Below are positions 11,279 through 23,634 of a stretch of DNA of 64,000 nucleotides, piece after piece; the stretch's first letter is position 1; each line of letters begins with the position of its first letter. A program made the translations under genes and the position numbers. Under the pieces are notes generated by a model, which saw only the letters and a program-made list of their open reading frames with translations, made no database searches and was not told the origin of the DNA. Source of the stretch: Globodera rostochiensis (lineage: Eukaryota > Nematoda > Chromadorea > Rhabditida > Heteroderidae); contig JAEVLN010000007.1 of the NCBI GenBank assembly GCA_018350325.1, positions 1,269,109-1,333,108 on the forward strand, in the 5' to 3' direction.

Positions 11279-11897
11279 AAACAGTTCAGGTCGTTCATTA
11301 AAAGCAAATCTAAAGATTAAAATAAGTAAATAATATTTTTAAAATAAAATGGTCAGAATGCGCTCTGTTCACCATTCTAAATGAGCAAAAATATTGCTTT
11401 TTAAATAAAATGCTCAGAATGCTTAACAAATTTTATTTTATAATTTTGAAATTTTCAGCCAATGCAAAATGACAAACTAAAAACTGCAATAATACAAGAA
11501 TTTTTCATTTTTTATATAGATTTGGTACATATTCAAAAAAATCACGAAAAAATGCAAAAACTCGGGTTTAAAACTTTCTGATTGGAAAGAATAAATGGCA
11601 GGAATTCTACTGATCAGATCTCAGCAAAAAGACACTGAGAAAGGAATTATTTGATTTATTTCGCACAGTTTACTCTTAGTATAATTTGAAATTTATTTTT
11701 AAAATATTGTGAAAGAACATATAATTTTACATTACTTTTTACTTTAAAGACTAAAATAATTTAACATAAAATCATCAATTTCATATTTGCCCTAAATCAC
11801 ATGCCTCTGTTTCCACATGGACGAAAAAAAATTCTTTCCCATTATTTTACTTTACATTTATTGATTATATTGCTAAATTTGGCATTCCCACCAGCAG
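11279..11897. other. Upstream flank of copy B, non-coding
   Basis: AT-rich. CACTGAGAAAGG, TTATTTGATTTATTT, TTGCCCTAAATCACA and CATTATTTTACTTTAC recur near 20460-20740, upstream of copy C, so the duplicated unit includes several hundred bases of promoter-side DNA. No gene seen. Confidence 0.5.
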
Positions 11898-12585
11898 CAG
11901 GGATGTGCTCTGGTCGACTTTTTAAAGACCAGAAACCAGAAATCAGAATTCTGGTTGCATAAAAAAAATCAGAAAACAGAATTCTGGTGCCCAAAACGAC
12001 CAAAACTGGTAAATCAGAATTTTTAAAAATTTTTTTTTAACGAATCATTATATTATGAATTGAATAATCAAAATTCACAATAGGTAAATTTGCATTCAAA
12101 AACAACAACTTTCTAACATTTCCGGCTTTAATCGATTCCGTAAATCCGTGCAAATCATTCCCGCATTTTTAAGCACTTTTTCCGAAAAAGTTTAATTTTC
12201 AGTAAATTTTTTAGAATTTTTAACATTTTGGTAGAAAAATTTCTAATGTCGATTTTTACATTTTTCAAAAATGCAAATTTTTTGCGAATTCTGCTTCTTT
12301 TGGGGGCGCGGGTGGGTCGGCGGTGCCGATAGGCGCCGCCGGGAAATTTTTTTTGATTTTTGATGACAATTTGTTAAGAAAATTGGCCCAAGAATGAATA
12401 ATTTTGCAAAAATGGCTATTTGTTAATGGTGTTGTATATAAAAATTTTAACTTAGAATTTCTGGGTTTTTTCTGCTTTTTTCTCTAAAAAACCAACTGGT
12501 CGCAAAAAAAAACAGAAATCAGAATTCTGGTGCCCAAAATCACCAGAAATTCTGATAAATCAGAACAGAACAGACCACATCCCTG
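11898..12585. mobile_element. TIR element, hAT-like termini
   Basis: Inverted termini CAGGGATGTGCTCTGGTC and CAGACCACATCCCTG, with subterminal copies of AGAAATCAGAATTCTGG at both ends. No transposase is visible. The bases on either side (ACCAGCAG and AACCGGGA) do not match, so no target duplication can be claimed. The interior includes the GC-rich dispersed motif GGCGGTGCCGATAGGCG. Confidence 0.65.
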
Positions 12586-12852
12586 AACCGGGATTTTTTT
12601 GGTTGTTTTATCAAATTTTATAGTAAAAATAAACAAAATTAATTAAATAATGTTTACGGAATGTATAAATCTGACACAACAATATTGCCTTCTATTTATT
12701 ACCTTTACTTAGTGTGTTCAAGCATTTTTTTAGTTCATTTTGCGACCCTTTTACGATTTTTCATAAATAATGTATATACCAAACGAATGCTTTGAGCTTT
12801 TTTTGTCCTTGAAAATTTATTAATTAAAATAATTTAAAAAACAATAAGAAGA

Positions 12853-15810
12853 TCATAAAGTGCATCCGGCTTTCGATAAGTGAAAAGTTCCTTTATTCGG
12901 CGCAATGTATAAAACGAGGTCAGATGCTAACTGTTGGCCATAAAATATTCGTTTGGCTATGACACAATTAAGCCCGTATATCGGCTTAATATTGCACCGG
13001 TGTGGTCCTAAAAAATTGATTGAACTTTAATTAATCTTGGCCCTAAAATATTTATTGAACCTTAATTATTTCCATTAGGGATAGGATTATAATATTTTTA
13101 TTATATTTTTTTCAGTTGTTTATCATGATTCATAAATGTTGCTCAAAATGGCATAACCCAAAAAATTTTATTTAAAAGTCTAAATAAATATTACAAACTT
13201 TTGGTTAGGGTTGGTCACGGTCGGTTAACCAAACCGAAACCGGCTTTTGGGCCAAAAACTGAAACCAAAAACCGGGGGAGGCACCGTCGAGAAAATGTTA
13301 TGTAGATTTTAACGATATTTGTTAGGAAAATTTGTTCAAAAAATTAAGCTTGGAAATCAAAATGGGGCCCCTTATGTTTGCCAAAAACCGGTTTTGGTTC
13401 ACCGGGTGTCGGCCAAAAACCGAAACCGAAAACCGGGACCCCCCGTTTAAACCCTGCCGTGAACAACCCTAATTTTTGTATAAAAACATTTCACAAAAAA
13501 AAATTAACCTGGACATGCCGTGACCTGCTTATCAACGCTGTAAAAGATTCTATCATAGCAATCCACCAATTCTTTGTAATAAAACATTCGTTTCGGGAGT
13601 TTGCGAAAAAATTCAAAATTTCGTTTTAAAATTTGTTGCTCAAATCTTTGACCAATCCGTTGGGCAGTTTTTGTGTTGATAAATGTTTCGATCAGCGGAA
13701 TTGCAGTCCATGCACGGACTGCTCGCTATTTTTCCAAAATTAATTTATTTTTGATTAAAAAAATATTACCTTATTTTTGTTTTCATTTTCTGTTTTTATG
13801 ATGCCATTGTCATCCAAAAAGTGCCATTTACGAAAGTGAAACATTCGCCCTTTAACTGATGGCACATTTTTATTTGCTGTGTAAGGCTTGGCAACATATG
13901 GCTTATGAATCCACAACGATTCCGCCCGGGATGTGTTCACAACGTATTTAGGGTCATCGGGCTGGTAAAGTGCAACTTTTGCCGATGCTAATGCATCGAA
14001 TAATGAAAATTTTGCCGGATTTCGCGCTTAATTATTAAATAATTATTTTCTTATATATTAATTAATATTTATATATATTTGATTTGTTCTTTTCGATTAT
14101 GCGATTAAGCCCTTCCAAAATTTCTAGTGCATATCTATAAGGAACAAAAGTTTGACCGCCCAATTCAATTTCATGGTTAAAAACAAATGTATTGAGGCCA
14201 AGGCTAATTGCTAAATATTTTAATAAAATATTAAAATCTTATCTAAAAATTTTATTATATTACTTGAATCTATTTCGACGGTGAACCGAGTGTATAAGAA
14301 CGCCAGCGAATTTTTAAGTCGACGAAAATCGTTTTGAATAAATTCTTCATAATAAGTTCCATGGTCAGGCACCAATATGTCGTCTAAATCGCCAACAATC
14401 AGAAATTCCGCGGCATACTGAAAGTGTAAATTTCTTTATTTATTAACAATATTTTACTATTTAAAGTTTCAATATCTGGTGTTTTGTTGGTAGTCTTTTG
14501 TCGATTTAATGATAATAATTGTAAAAAAAATTTAAATTTTGAATTTAATTTTTGGAAAAAGACTCCATATTTGATCAGGCAGTCCGTGTGTGCGGCGGCT
14601 TGATTCCTCCAATCGAGCTCCAAATTTACATTTTCAACTCTTTTTTGTCCATCTAATTCAATTGAGAACCATGGCTCTATTTGAACGACATCTTTTTGAT
14701 TATAAACCTAAAATTTAGAATAAATAAAATATCGAAACTTTTAAATATTTTATACCTTTAAAATTTTATAAATGCTTTCGATGGCGCTCATTAAATAAAC
14801 GACTTGCAACTTGATGCCGTAATGCCGATAAATTTCAATTGCCAAAACGACCAATTGCCAATGTTCGGTCAAGAAAAGTGGACTAAAACAGGTGCCAACT
14901 TGGACACGTTTCTTCAAATATTGCCGTTCGATCTAAAAAGCATTTAAGTAATATAAATGATTTTAAGAGTTTTCTAAAATTTACCTCAACATTGACACCT
15001 GTGGCACCATATCCGAGTGAAAGCGATGTTGGAAGGGCCACTGAATCAAACACGGCCATATAAATGGTCCATTTACAAAATTCGTTTGGCGGTGCTGCGC
15101 GAAATAAAGCAAAATTTTGATGGAAATGATCAGTGCCATTGGTCGACTTGGCCACAAATGTTGCGCGTTCGATCTCTCCACCGACTGGTGCATTGATCAG
15201 CAACACAAATTTGTTATCAGAATACCTAAAAAACGTGTTTTATTTGATAAATTGTTTTTACTAATTAAATAAAAAACTTAGTGACATGACAAAATTATTT
15301 TAGAATTTTTAAAGTAATATAAAATCGATTTTATAAAAAGCGTGGAAATATAAGAAATTAGCTAGGGTTGCTCCGATCCCAGTCATTTTTGGTCAGATTT
15401 TTTGCCCAAGAAGCCCAACTTCCCGAAATTCGGGGTTTTAGTTGAAAGACCCCCGCATTTTTGGTCGGAGTTTTTTGCCCCCGCATTCCCGCCCCCGAAG
15501 GGTCGGGAAGAAACTCTAATTTAAATAGTTGATTTTACAATTTCTTTAAGCAGCCTTTTGGCTATTGGAAAATTAGGAAAAAAGATTATATCGTAAATTA
15601 AAATTCATTTAAATTAAAATTATTATTTAAACAAAAAATCTGTAACTCATACATTCTGCTTTTTGCACTGTAAACCGCGGAAATAAGGACAAATTGTCGA
15701 CTTTTGGCGGCAAAACTTTGTCTCGAATTAATATGTGTTGATAATCCTTTCCAAAAGTAAATGAAGATTGCCAATATAAGTAGCGAAATCAAACGATTTG
15801 TCCTGCGCAT
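12853..15810 (-). CDS. GT92 (DUF23) glycosyltransferase, type a, 500 aa
   Basis: Eight exons: 15810-15653, 15225-14985, 14932-14756, 14707-14564, 14417-14264, 14026-13770, 13725-13509 and 13007-12853; 1,503 nt, exactly 501 codons with stop. Family 92 enzymes are Golgi type II membrane proteins that add sugars, often galactose, to glycans. Seen here: a short cytoplasmic tail MRRTNR, a signal anchor LISLLILAIFIYFW, the domain start FVLISAVYSAKSR, EHWQLVVLAIEIYRHYGIKL, AAHTDCLIKYG, the DxD-type GDLDDILVP, and the C-terminal DCYDRIFYSVDKQ. Exons 2-8 are duplicated in inverted orientation at 29796-32069. The fourth exon ends at a weak donor (GTCTTT), inferred from phase and conserved in both copies. 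The last intron holds a small TIR element. Substrate unknown. Confidence 0.82.
13206..13471. mobile_element. Small TIR element in the last GT92a intron
   Basis: Termini TAGGGTTGGTCACGG and CCGTGAACAACCCTA are inverted repeats, and the interior repeats AAACCGAAACCGG and AAAAACCGGG. Flanks CTTTTGGT and ATTTTTGT agree at six of eight bases. The mirrored gene has only a shortened remnant of the same element at about 31786-31830. Confidence 0.65.
15363..15518. mobile_element. Short TIR element in intron 1 of GT92a
   Basis: TAGGGTTGCTCC at the left and GGAAGAAACTCTA at the right are imperfect inverted repeats enclosing GC-rich DNA with CCCCGCATT. A rearranged piece with CTCCCCGACCC sits at the matching place in the mirrored gene near 29640. 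No transposase and no clear target duplication. Confidence 0.4.
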
Positions 15811-15829
15811 GAATATTTTATTATAATTT

Positions 15830-17464
15830 GATTAAATAATTAATTTGTTTTGTAAATATTTTTATTTTTACTTAAATGTATAAAATAATAATTTTAATTT
15901 ATACAGTTAAATTTAATACCTTAATTTAACCAAAATCATCTTTAAACCAAGTTGTAATTGATGCATTAAACAAAGTTACATATCTTGCAAGCAGTATTGC
16001 TTTTAAAACCAGATTGACAAAAATAGAATTATTTTCTAAAAATAATAAAAATTATTGACAATATTTGCACGTGAAAACTAGAGATTGGACAAACCGATTT
16101 ACGGGATTGGGATCTCGGCCCACCCTAGTCCCAATCCAATCCTCAAAAATTCCGATCAATCCCGTTTTTAGATTTCGTGTAATTTTCAGGGTTGAGAAAA
16201 AACCCAAAAAAGTGCCTAAATTCAATAATTTTATGAACAGTCCAATTAAAAAACTTCCATATAATCCTGACAAATATTGAAAATAAATTGCGACAACATA
16301 TCTAAAATCAATCCCGCGGAATTGAAGAAGTGCACGGACGGGATCCGATCTGTTGCATCCATTAATTGCAAAGAAATTCTCGACTTATCTCCTTCAATAA
16401 TCAGCTTTTTTCCGTTGTGCTTGAGCATCATAAACTAAATCTTACAGCATGATGACAAATTTTGTTTTGATCAATAAAACAGGTAACACTGGTTTTTTTA
16501 GTGTCATTTTATTTAAATAAATTAGTGCTTGGATTCGTCCTTGAATGGCAAGGGCAGTCCTTGAAAATGGACCCTGGATGTGTAATTTTTATATGTTGAA
16601 ATTTTGGATAATTTTCTCAACAAACATTGTTAAATCGTCAAAAAAATTTCTCGGCGACTCCTATCGGCGCCGCCGACCCGCCCCCACCCCCCTCCCAGAA
16701 GTAAAGCAGAATTTTCAAAAAAAAAATTGTATTTTCGAAAAATTAGAAGATCGACTAAATTTTCGAAATTTTTGCGCAATTTTTTTAACAAAACGTTAAA
16801 AATTATATGAATTTCACGACGGCGCCTGTCGGCGCCGTCGGACCCACCAACAATAAATCCAAGGCTAGATTAGGCTCCGGTCTCGGGTAAACACAAAATT
16901 TGACCCCTAAAATTGATACCTTTTCTTTCATCACCAAATGGCATAAACGGGAAAGAGTGCCAATGGGAAGCCGCGTAACAGGTCGAGTGTGCGGTGAGTC
17001 GGGGAGAAACTCTAATTTAAATTAGTTGAATTTTATAATTTCTTTAAACAGCCTTTTGGCGATTGGATTTTATACAAAATCTAAAAAATTAGGAAAAAGA
17101 TTATATCGTAAATTAAAAATTTCTTTTAAATTAAAAATTCATTTAAATTAAACAAAAATCAGTAACTCATACAATCTACAATTAACCCACGCGAAATTGA
17201 AGAAGTGCACTGACGGGATTCCGATCTGTTGTATGCATTAATTACAAAAAGTTCTCGACTTATCATCTTCAATAATCAGTGGTTTGTCGTTGATCTTGAG
17301 TATCATATAAACTATAAATCGTAAAGCATGATGACAAATTTTTGTTTTGATCAAAACAGATAACATTTCTTATTTTTATTGGCATTCAAAGAAAAAGTCA
17401 TTTTTTAAAGGTGCATTTTTGGGTTGAGAAAAATTTTGATTTTTTAACGGCACATTTTTTGTTT
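15830..17464. other. Intergenic DNA with internal direct duplication
   Basis: No firmly supported gene. Two blocks repeat in the same order: 15495-15655 resembles 17005-17175, and 16310-16495 resembles 17195-17370. The second block, on the minus strand, is a 61-codon open frame at 16431-16246 (GDKSRISLQLMDATD) whose copy near 17300-17200 keeps similar codons with changes. It might be one exon of an unknown gene, but no splice partners are found. Around 16660-16690 and 16815-16845 are GC-rich motifs (GGCGCCGCCGACC) of the dispersed family. Confidence 0.45.
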
Positions 17465-17620
17465 TTGGGCAAAAGTGCCCATAATGTTCCGTTACATTTT
17501 CAAGCATTTTTTTCGAATGGTTTTGCCAAAGTTTTGCAATAGCGGTTCAATTATTCCATCACTTATCATTTTCATGAGATTCCGAAATTAATTTGAAAGA
17601 TGCCAAGTATTTGTGGCTTT
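17465..17620 (-). pseudogene. Secreted-family remnant F
   Basis: Two scraps of the secreted family joined together. CATAATGTTCCGTTACATTT and CAAGCATTTTTTTCGAATGG match the end of the last exon, and TCACTTATCATTTTCATGAG matches the middle of exon 4. Everything between is deleted and no frame survives. This indicates a sixth, older copy next to gene C. Confidence 0.65.
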
Positions 17621-17993
17621 AATTTATCCTATATGCATAAAACAAATGTTATAATTAAAGAATATATAAGCCAAAAATGATTAGGAAATTTATTTTCGAG
17701 AAACTCAAAACAAACACCGAAATTTCAAAAAGAAATCCCAAATAAAACCTTGGTTTAACATTTAAATCAAAAACTCATACCCTTGGACGGTCTCAAGCCA
17801 TAAAAAGCATAAACCTTAAATAATGTTTATACAAAACTCATAATAACATAAATAATAAAAGCATATAAATTCCGAAAAAAACAGCGGTGAACATTTAAAT
17901 CAAAAATCCCTGACGTTAAAAGATCGGTAATCCCAAAATAACAAAATAAAAACAACACAAATAAATCATTCGGGCATAATCATATCTTCGCCA

Positions 17994-20171
17994 TCATTCG
18001 ATGCTTTTGGTATAATGTTCCTTCACATTTTCAAGCATTTTTCCAAAAGTTTTTGCCAAATTTCGTGCCTCTTCTGTGAGTTGCATGAGCGGTATGCTCA
18101 AATAATATGCTTCAATTCCCTTCAAACCCCCCTTAAAGCTCCACCATATCTCGTCAATTTCAAATTGAAGGTCAGATAATAATATTTTTCCGGAAGCGAT
18201 TTCTTCCAGATTAATTTGCGTATGCTTCAATTGGTTGCAAAATTCTTCAGTTTGTTTCCACAATTTAGGTCTCAAATCCGTTCGATATTGTTGAACGTTT
18301 GAGGATAATTCCTTCAGTTGTTCCTGAATTTTGCTCGATGTGATTTTGGATTTTAGCATTTTAACTGTTTTGCCATGTTGTTTAATTGTGCAAATTATTG
18401 CAACGACTTTTTGATACTTTTCTTCAGCAATGCTTTTGGGATTATTTTTCAAAAATTTAAAATCTTTTTCCAATTGTTCCGTATTTATCTCTTTTTTTGC
18501 TTTCCAAAATTTATCCTGTTCTTCCGGAATTGCCACTTCCACCAGTGTTTTTATTTGTTCAAACAATGACCCCAAATTAAACTCTTTCCCTATTAAAGCC
18601 TCAATTATGCTAATTGCCTTTCGGTTTGTTTTCTCCGATGTAAAATGTTCAATTTTACGCAACATTTGCAATGCATTCTCTTTCAAATATAACTCTTCGG
18701 AAAGCTGCAATAAACCAAGCCCATACATCGTCCAATAATCGCCGACCCAATCAGACAACAAATTGTCAGCTTTGTCATGAACCTCTTAAAATGTTTTAAT
18801 TTTATGTTTCAAGCATTATTTACACTTACCCTTCCATTGGTTGAACTCGAAATTTATTGCCAGTTCGTAGTGCACATTATTTAAAAATATAATTTTTGCT
18901 TCTTTATTATCACTAAAATATAAATTAAATATATTTGCTTAAAATTAGTCAAATTAACAGAAACTTACAATTTTTTGCACTTTTCCTGAACATCCTTTTG
19001 AACTTTTTCTCGAATTTCTTTGTCTTGCGAATCTAAGTGCAATTCTGGGTCAATCGTTTTATCACTAATCATTTTCATGAGATTTTCCGAAATATTTTGG
19101 AAAAATATTGCATATGCACAAGTATAATTTTTGTCCCAATATTCATCTGATTTCCAATTTAAGTAAAATACGGAATTTATTTGTCTTAACAAATTCACGA
19201 AAATTTGCGGTATTTTCCCTCTCGGAATACTTATTCTTGGACTGTACCCCGTATTGAATGCTGCTCTTAGAAGATTTGATGACTCGTAAATTGAGAATTT
19301 CTGATCATTTAACTGCTTCAGAATTTGGTAATTTTCTAAAAATTTAATCTTTAAAACTTTTATTTTTGTTGAATCAATTATTTTTATTTTACAAAAAATG
19401 GAATTATTTTACCTCGAGAGAGTTTAAAAGCTTTTTCTTTGCTGTCATCACTTTTGTATTCGTCGTATTTTTCTTTGAATATTGCAACTCCATAAATTGG
19501 CTTTTGACTATTTTTTGTTTTCATTTCAATTATTTCAATCCAATAATCAAAAATGCTAAAAATGGAAAATTTAATTAAAATGCTAAAAAATAAATCTTTT
19601 TAATTTAAAATTCTTAAATTACCGTAACTCCGATTCTTGAAAGCATTTCGGCACGGCAAGAAATGTTTGAATATTTTCTTTTGAATTTTCTTTTTTTTCC
19701 TTAAGCGTTCCGTCAATATTTTTTCCGTGTACGAGCGCCTCCAGTCTTGCCGCAAGAGAAAATAATAAATTGAATAATTCTTCCTCCGAATATTCCGAAA
19801 GTCCTTTTAGCCAATCTTCCACCTTTTTAAACGATTTATCGTCAACAATCGCTTTGATAGACATTTTAAAATCAGATTTTTTGGATTTTTTACATTTAAA
19901 TTCGCCATTTTCATTTTTTCTGACTATTTTATGAGTTGCAAATTTATGCAATGCTTCCAAAAATGCGTTGGCGCCATTCAAGTCGAGTTCCAGCACTTTT
20001 TCAGTCTCATTGAATTCTCCGCCAAAATGTTCTCCAATCGTTGCTATCAAATCGAAGAATTTGTCATTTTCATTCCGCTTAATTAAAATTAAAATTCATT
20101 TAATCTTTTTAATTAATTACCTTTGCTTCCAACGTGGCTGATGAAAGCATTAGAATGAAGACAACGGCCAT
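17994..20171 (-). CDS. Predicted secreted protein, family copy C (629 aa)
   Basis: This is the best-preserved member of an unrecognised family. Exons: 20171-20121, 20077-19623, 19555-19413, 19335-18969, 18912-18830 and 18784-17994; 1,890 nt, exactly 630 codons with stop, with all junctions in phase. Exon 1 encodes the whole signal peptide (MAVVFILMLSSATLEAK), then RNENDKFFDL begins the mature protein. Conserved landmarks: GGEFNETEKVLELDLNGAN in exon 2, LEALVHGKNIDG near its end, FDYWIEIIEMKTKNSQKPI in exon 3, NEYWDKN-type (here DEYWDKNYTCAYA) in exon 4, LAINFEFNQ in exon 5, then a long charged, probably helical C-terminal region ending MLENVKEHYTKSIE. No transmembrane segment follows the signal peptide. 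Unlike A, B and D, intron 4 here has a normal GTAAGT donor. An effector-like role is possible but unproven. Confidence 0.75.
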
Positions 20172-20199
20172 TTTGGCCGAATAAAAAAAGCACAGGTTG

Positions 20200-20879
20200 A
20201 TCATCAAAGTAAATCTTAAGAATCAAAGGAGTTTAAAAATTTGTCGGACCCAACTAAATATCGTCTATTTTTATATAAACGCAATTATTTTTCAATAATT
20301 ATAATCTATTCAAAAACCCGTTTTAAGTTCATAATTTTTATTATTTTTTATTTAAGAATTCGTTTGTATTAAAAAGGAAAAAAAATTGGCCTTTCTGATT
20401 GGAAGAATAAGTGGGAAGAATCCTACTGATCAGAAAATATTCCAATAAAACTCTAAAAATTGCACTGATTCACTGATAAAGGTATTTATATAATCTATTT
20501 TGCATTTTTTACTCTTACCATAATTTCTAAATTTATTTAGCAAATGAAAAAAAATAATTTTACTACTTTTTACGTTAAAGATTAAAATTATATAATATGA
20601 AAAAATCTTCAATTTCAGCCCTTAAATTGGAATATTTTTGCCCTAAATCACAGGTCTTTGTTTCCACACTGACGAAAAGAAAAAATCTTTCGCATTGTTT
20701 TATTACTTTACGTTTATTGATTATATTGCTAAATTTTGACATTCCCACAATTCTATCCATTTTATTTATTAGGTTAGATTTATAAAATCCCGGAACTGGA
20801 TTTGGATTTGGAAATGGCCTGGATCTGGATTTACCTGGATTAAAAATCCTGGTTTTCAGGATATCCTGATCCTGAAAAA
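20200..20879. other. Upstream region of gene C, non-coding
   Basis: The first 60 bases upstream of the start (TTTTTTTATTCGGCC next to the ATG on the minus strand, then GATGATCAACCTGTGC) are shared with copies A, B and E and probably include promoter or 5' leader. Beyond that the DNA is AT-rich and similar to the flank of copy B. At 20795-20880 GGATTTGGAAATGGCCTGG-type repeats lead into the minisatellite. Confidence 0.5.
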
Positions 20880-21977
20880 TCCCGGCGGTTATTCCGAAAA
20901 AATCCCGGCGGTTATTCCGAGAAAATCCCGGCGGTTATGAGAAAATCCCGGCGGCTATTCCGAGAAAATCCCGGCGGTTATTCCGAGAAAATCCCGGCGG
21001 TTATTCCGAGAAAATCCCTGGCGGTTATTCCGAGAAAATCCCGGCGGTTATTCCGAGAAAATCCCGGCGGTTATTCCTAGAAAATCCCGGCGGTTATTCC
21101 GAGAAAATCCCGGGCGGTTATTCCGAGAAAATCCCGGCGGTTATTCCGAGAAAATCCCGGCGGTTATTCCGAGAAAATCCCTGGCGGTTATTCCGAGAAA
21201 ATCCCGGCGGTTATTCCTAGAAAATCCCGGCGGTTATTCCGAGAAAATCCCGGGCGGTTATTCCGAGAAAATCCCGGCGGTTATTCCGAGAAAATCCCGG
21301 CGGTTATTCCGAGAAAATCCCGGCGGTATTCCGAGAAAATCCCGGCGGTTATTCCGAGAAAATCCCGGCGGTATTCCGAGAAAATCCCGGCGGCTATTCC
21401 GAGAAAATCCCGGCGGTTATTCCGAGAAAATCCCGGCGGTATTCCGAGAAAATCCCGGCGGTATTCCGAGAAAATCCCGGCGGTTATTCCGAGAAAATCC
21501 CGGCGGTATTCCGAGAAAATCCCGGCGGCTATTCCGAGAAAATCCCGGCGGTTATTCCGAGAAAATCCCGGCGGTTATTCCTAGAAAATCCCGGCGGTTA
21601 TTCCGAGAAAATCCCGGGCGGTTATTCCGAGAAAATCCCGGCGGTTATTCCGAGAAAATCCCGGCGGTTATTCCGAGAAAATCCCGGCGGTATTCCGAGA
21701 AAATCCCGGCGGTTATTCCGAGAAAATCCCGGCGGTATTCCGAGAAAATCCCGGCGGCTATTCCGAGAAAATCCCGGCGGTTATTCCGAGAAAATCCCGG
21801 CGGTATTCCGAGAAAATCCCGGCGGTTATTCCGAGAAAATCCCGGCGGTATTCCGAGAAAATCCCGGCGGCTATTCCGAGAAAATCCCGGCGGTTATTCC
21901 GAGAAAATCCCGGCGGTATTCCGAGAAAATCCCGGGCGGTTATTCCGAGAAAATCCCGGCGGTTATTCCGAGAAAAT
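20880..21977. repeat. 23-bp GC-rich minisatellite, about 48 copies
   Basis: The unit CCCGGCGGTTATTCCGAGAA plus AAT is repeated over about 1.1 kb. Variant units (CGGCTATT, CGGTATT missing a T, GGGCGG with an extra G, CCTGGCGG, TTCCTAG) recur in ordered blocks, showing higher-order duplication. There are few stops, but no gene context. GC content contrasts sharply with the flanks. Confidence 0.95.
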
Positions 21978-22376
21978 TTCGTATTTTTTTCACTCTTTAA
22001 AAACCCCTAACCTTGTTTTTCGTCAAAGATTGTTTTTTTGTTAAGGAATTTTTTGATTCCAAATTTTCTCAGTCACCTTAAACATGTTATTCAATAAATA
22101 AACAAAATTCGAAAGGACAAAATACAGTTCAAACAATGTCAAAGAGAACAGCCGACATTCGAAAAATGAAATTTTCCTTTGTTTGGCGAAGTGTATAAAA
22201 TGATATTGGGCTCCAAATTTTGTCCAATAAACGTACGTTTGGCATAACGCAGTTGAGTCCGTTTACCCTACAAGCAAAATTAAGTTGGCAAAAGTTACAC
22301 TCCAATTTCGAAAAATTATCAACAAACTTAAATTCTAAAAATCATCAAATAAACATATTTTTTTGATGCTATACAG

Positions 22377-23634
22377 CAGGGATGGTCGGAATTCCGATTT
22401 CCGACTTTCCGATTTCCGACTTTTTTAGGGTCGGAATTCCGATTTCCGATTTTCGAAATTTTTTGATGTCTCGGAATTCCGAGTTCCGATTTCCGAAATT
22501 TTGAGCAAAAAGTCGGAAATTTTCGGAAAAATTTGATACATTTTTCGACGCGACTGTTTGAGTTTTTTGAACATTTCATTCCCTTTCAAGCGATGAATTT
22601 CTTGTCAAATGTCGTACTATGCTTATAATTTATGTCGTAACATGCTTATATTTTTACCGTGTTCAACATTTCTAACTATTTTAGTTGTGAATGTGCAAGT
22701 CTTGGAACCAGTAAACGGGAAGATTTTAAATGCGAATAATTTGATTTTTAGATTTATCTGGCAACGAAAGAAATTGAGAACAGGCGTTGCACAATTTCTT
22801 CGTGTGTTCCTATTGTCAGCACAATAATCCGCCATCTCGAAACTTCACTGACTGATGCCAATATCCGTTTAAACGAATTTAGAAAGGCAATTTGCAACGG
22901 TTTGAAGTTAAGAATGGCCAAAGCAGGTTGGGAGCAGTGGCGATGCGTCAATTCGGACTTGCCCGGTTTAAGCCGGAACAAGTTAATTCTTCTTTTTAAT
23001 CTTGTTAAATTATTAAATTAGATGCCTCGGAATCGCAACAATGATTGACCCACGATATAAAATGAAGTTTTTCGAAGCGTATTTGACAGACAACCATCGC
23101 AAAATTTTCGAACAAGCCGCAGCAGAAATGGTGACGCCAATCACGGAAAGCTTAGAAAATGCTGACCCGCAAGACTCTCCTGTTCATTTGGGGGGAATTT
23201 TTGCACTTATGGAGGCCCAACAAAGTGAAATAACAATGAATTCTTAATTTATTTTGAAATTAAGATGAAGACATGACGTTCATACAGCCCAATCTTGACT
23301 TAAGCCGGAATAGGATTAAAGGAGACAATGTTCGAAAACTTATTTTTTTACAATCAAACATGCCAATTGTTGATTTTGATTATTAAATTATTGATTTCAA
23401 TATATTTCTAATTTATTTTTACTCTGCTCAAAATTTTTATGCGCCGCAGGGAAATTTTTTTGAAAATTCCGATTTCCGACTTCCGATTTCCGATTTCCGA
23501 CTTTTTTGGGGTCGGAATTCCGATTTCCGAAAAATTTTGAGACCCCGGAATTCCGATTTCCGAAAAATTTTAAGACCCCGGAATTCCGATTTCCGATTTC
23601 CGAAATTTTTTTAGGTCGTCGGCTCCCATCCCTG
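22377..23634 (+). mobile_element. hAT transposon with degraded transposase and 8-bp target duplication
   Basis: 1,258 bp between CAGGGATGG and CCATCCCTG, flanked by perfect CTATACAG copies (22369-22376 and 23635-23642). Both subterminal regions are packed with GGAATTCCGATTTCCGA repeats in inverted orientation. A transposase remnant lies inside. Terminus and duplication length fit hAT. Confidence 0.93.
22830..23247 (+). pseudogene. hAT transposase remnant
   Basis: The plus strand encodes LTDANIRLNEFRKAICNGLK, then, after frame breaks, IDPRYKMKFFEAYL. A DPRYK(L/M)KFF block is typical of hAT (ZBED-like) transposases just before the C-terminal dimerisation region. The N-terminal BED finger and most of the catalytic core are missing, and the C-terminal part stops early at 23247. 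Not functional. Confidence 0.75.

Noticed and set aside
20880..21977. CRISPR-like array
   Set aside because: Units are contiguous without unique spacers, in a eukaryotic setting. It is a minisatellite.
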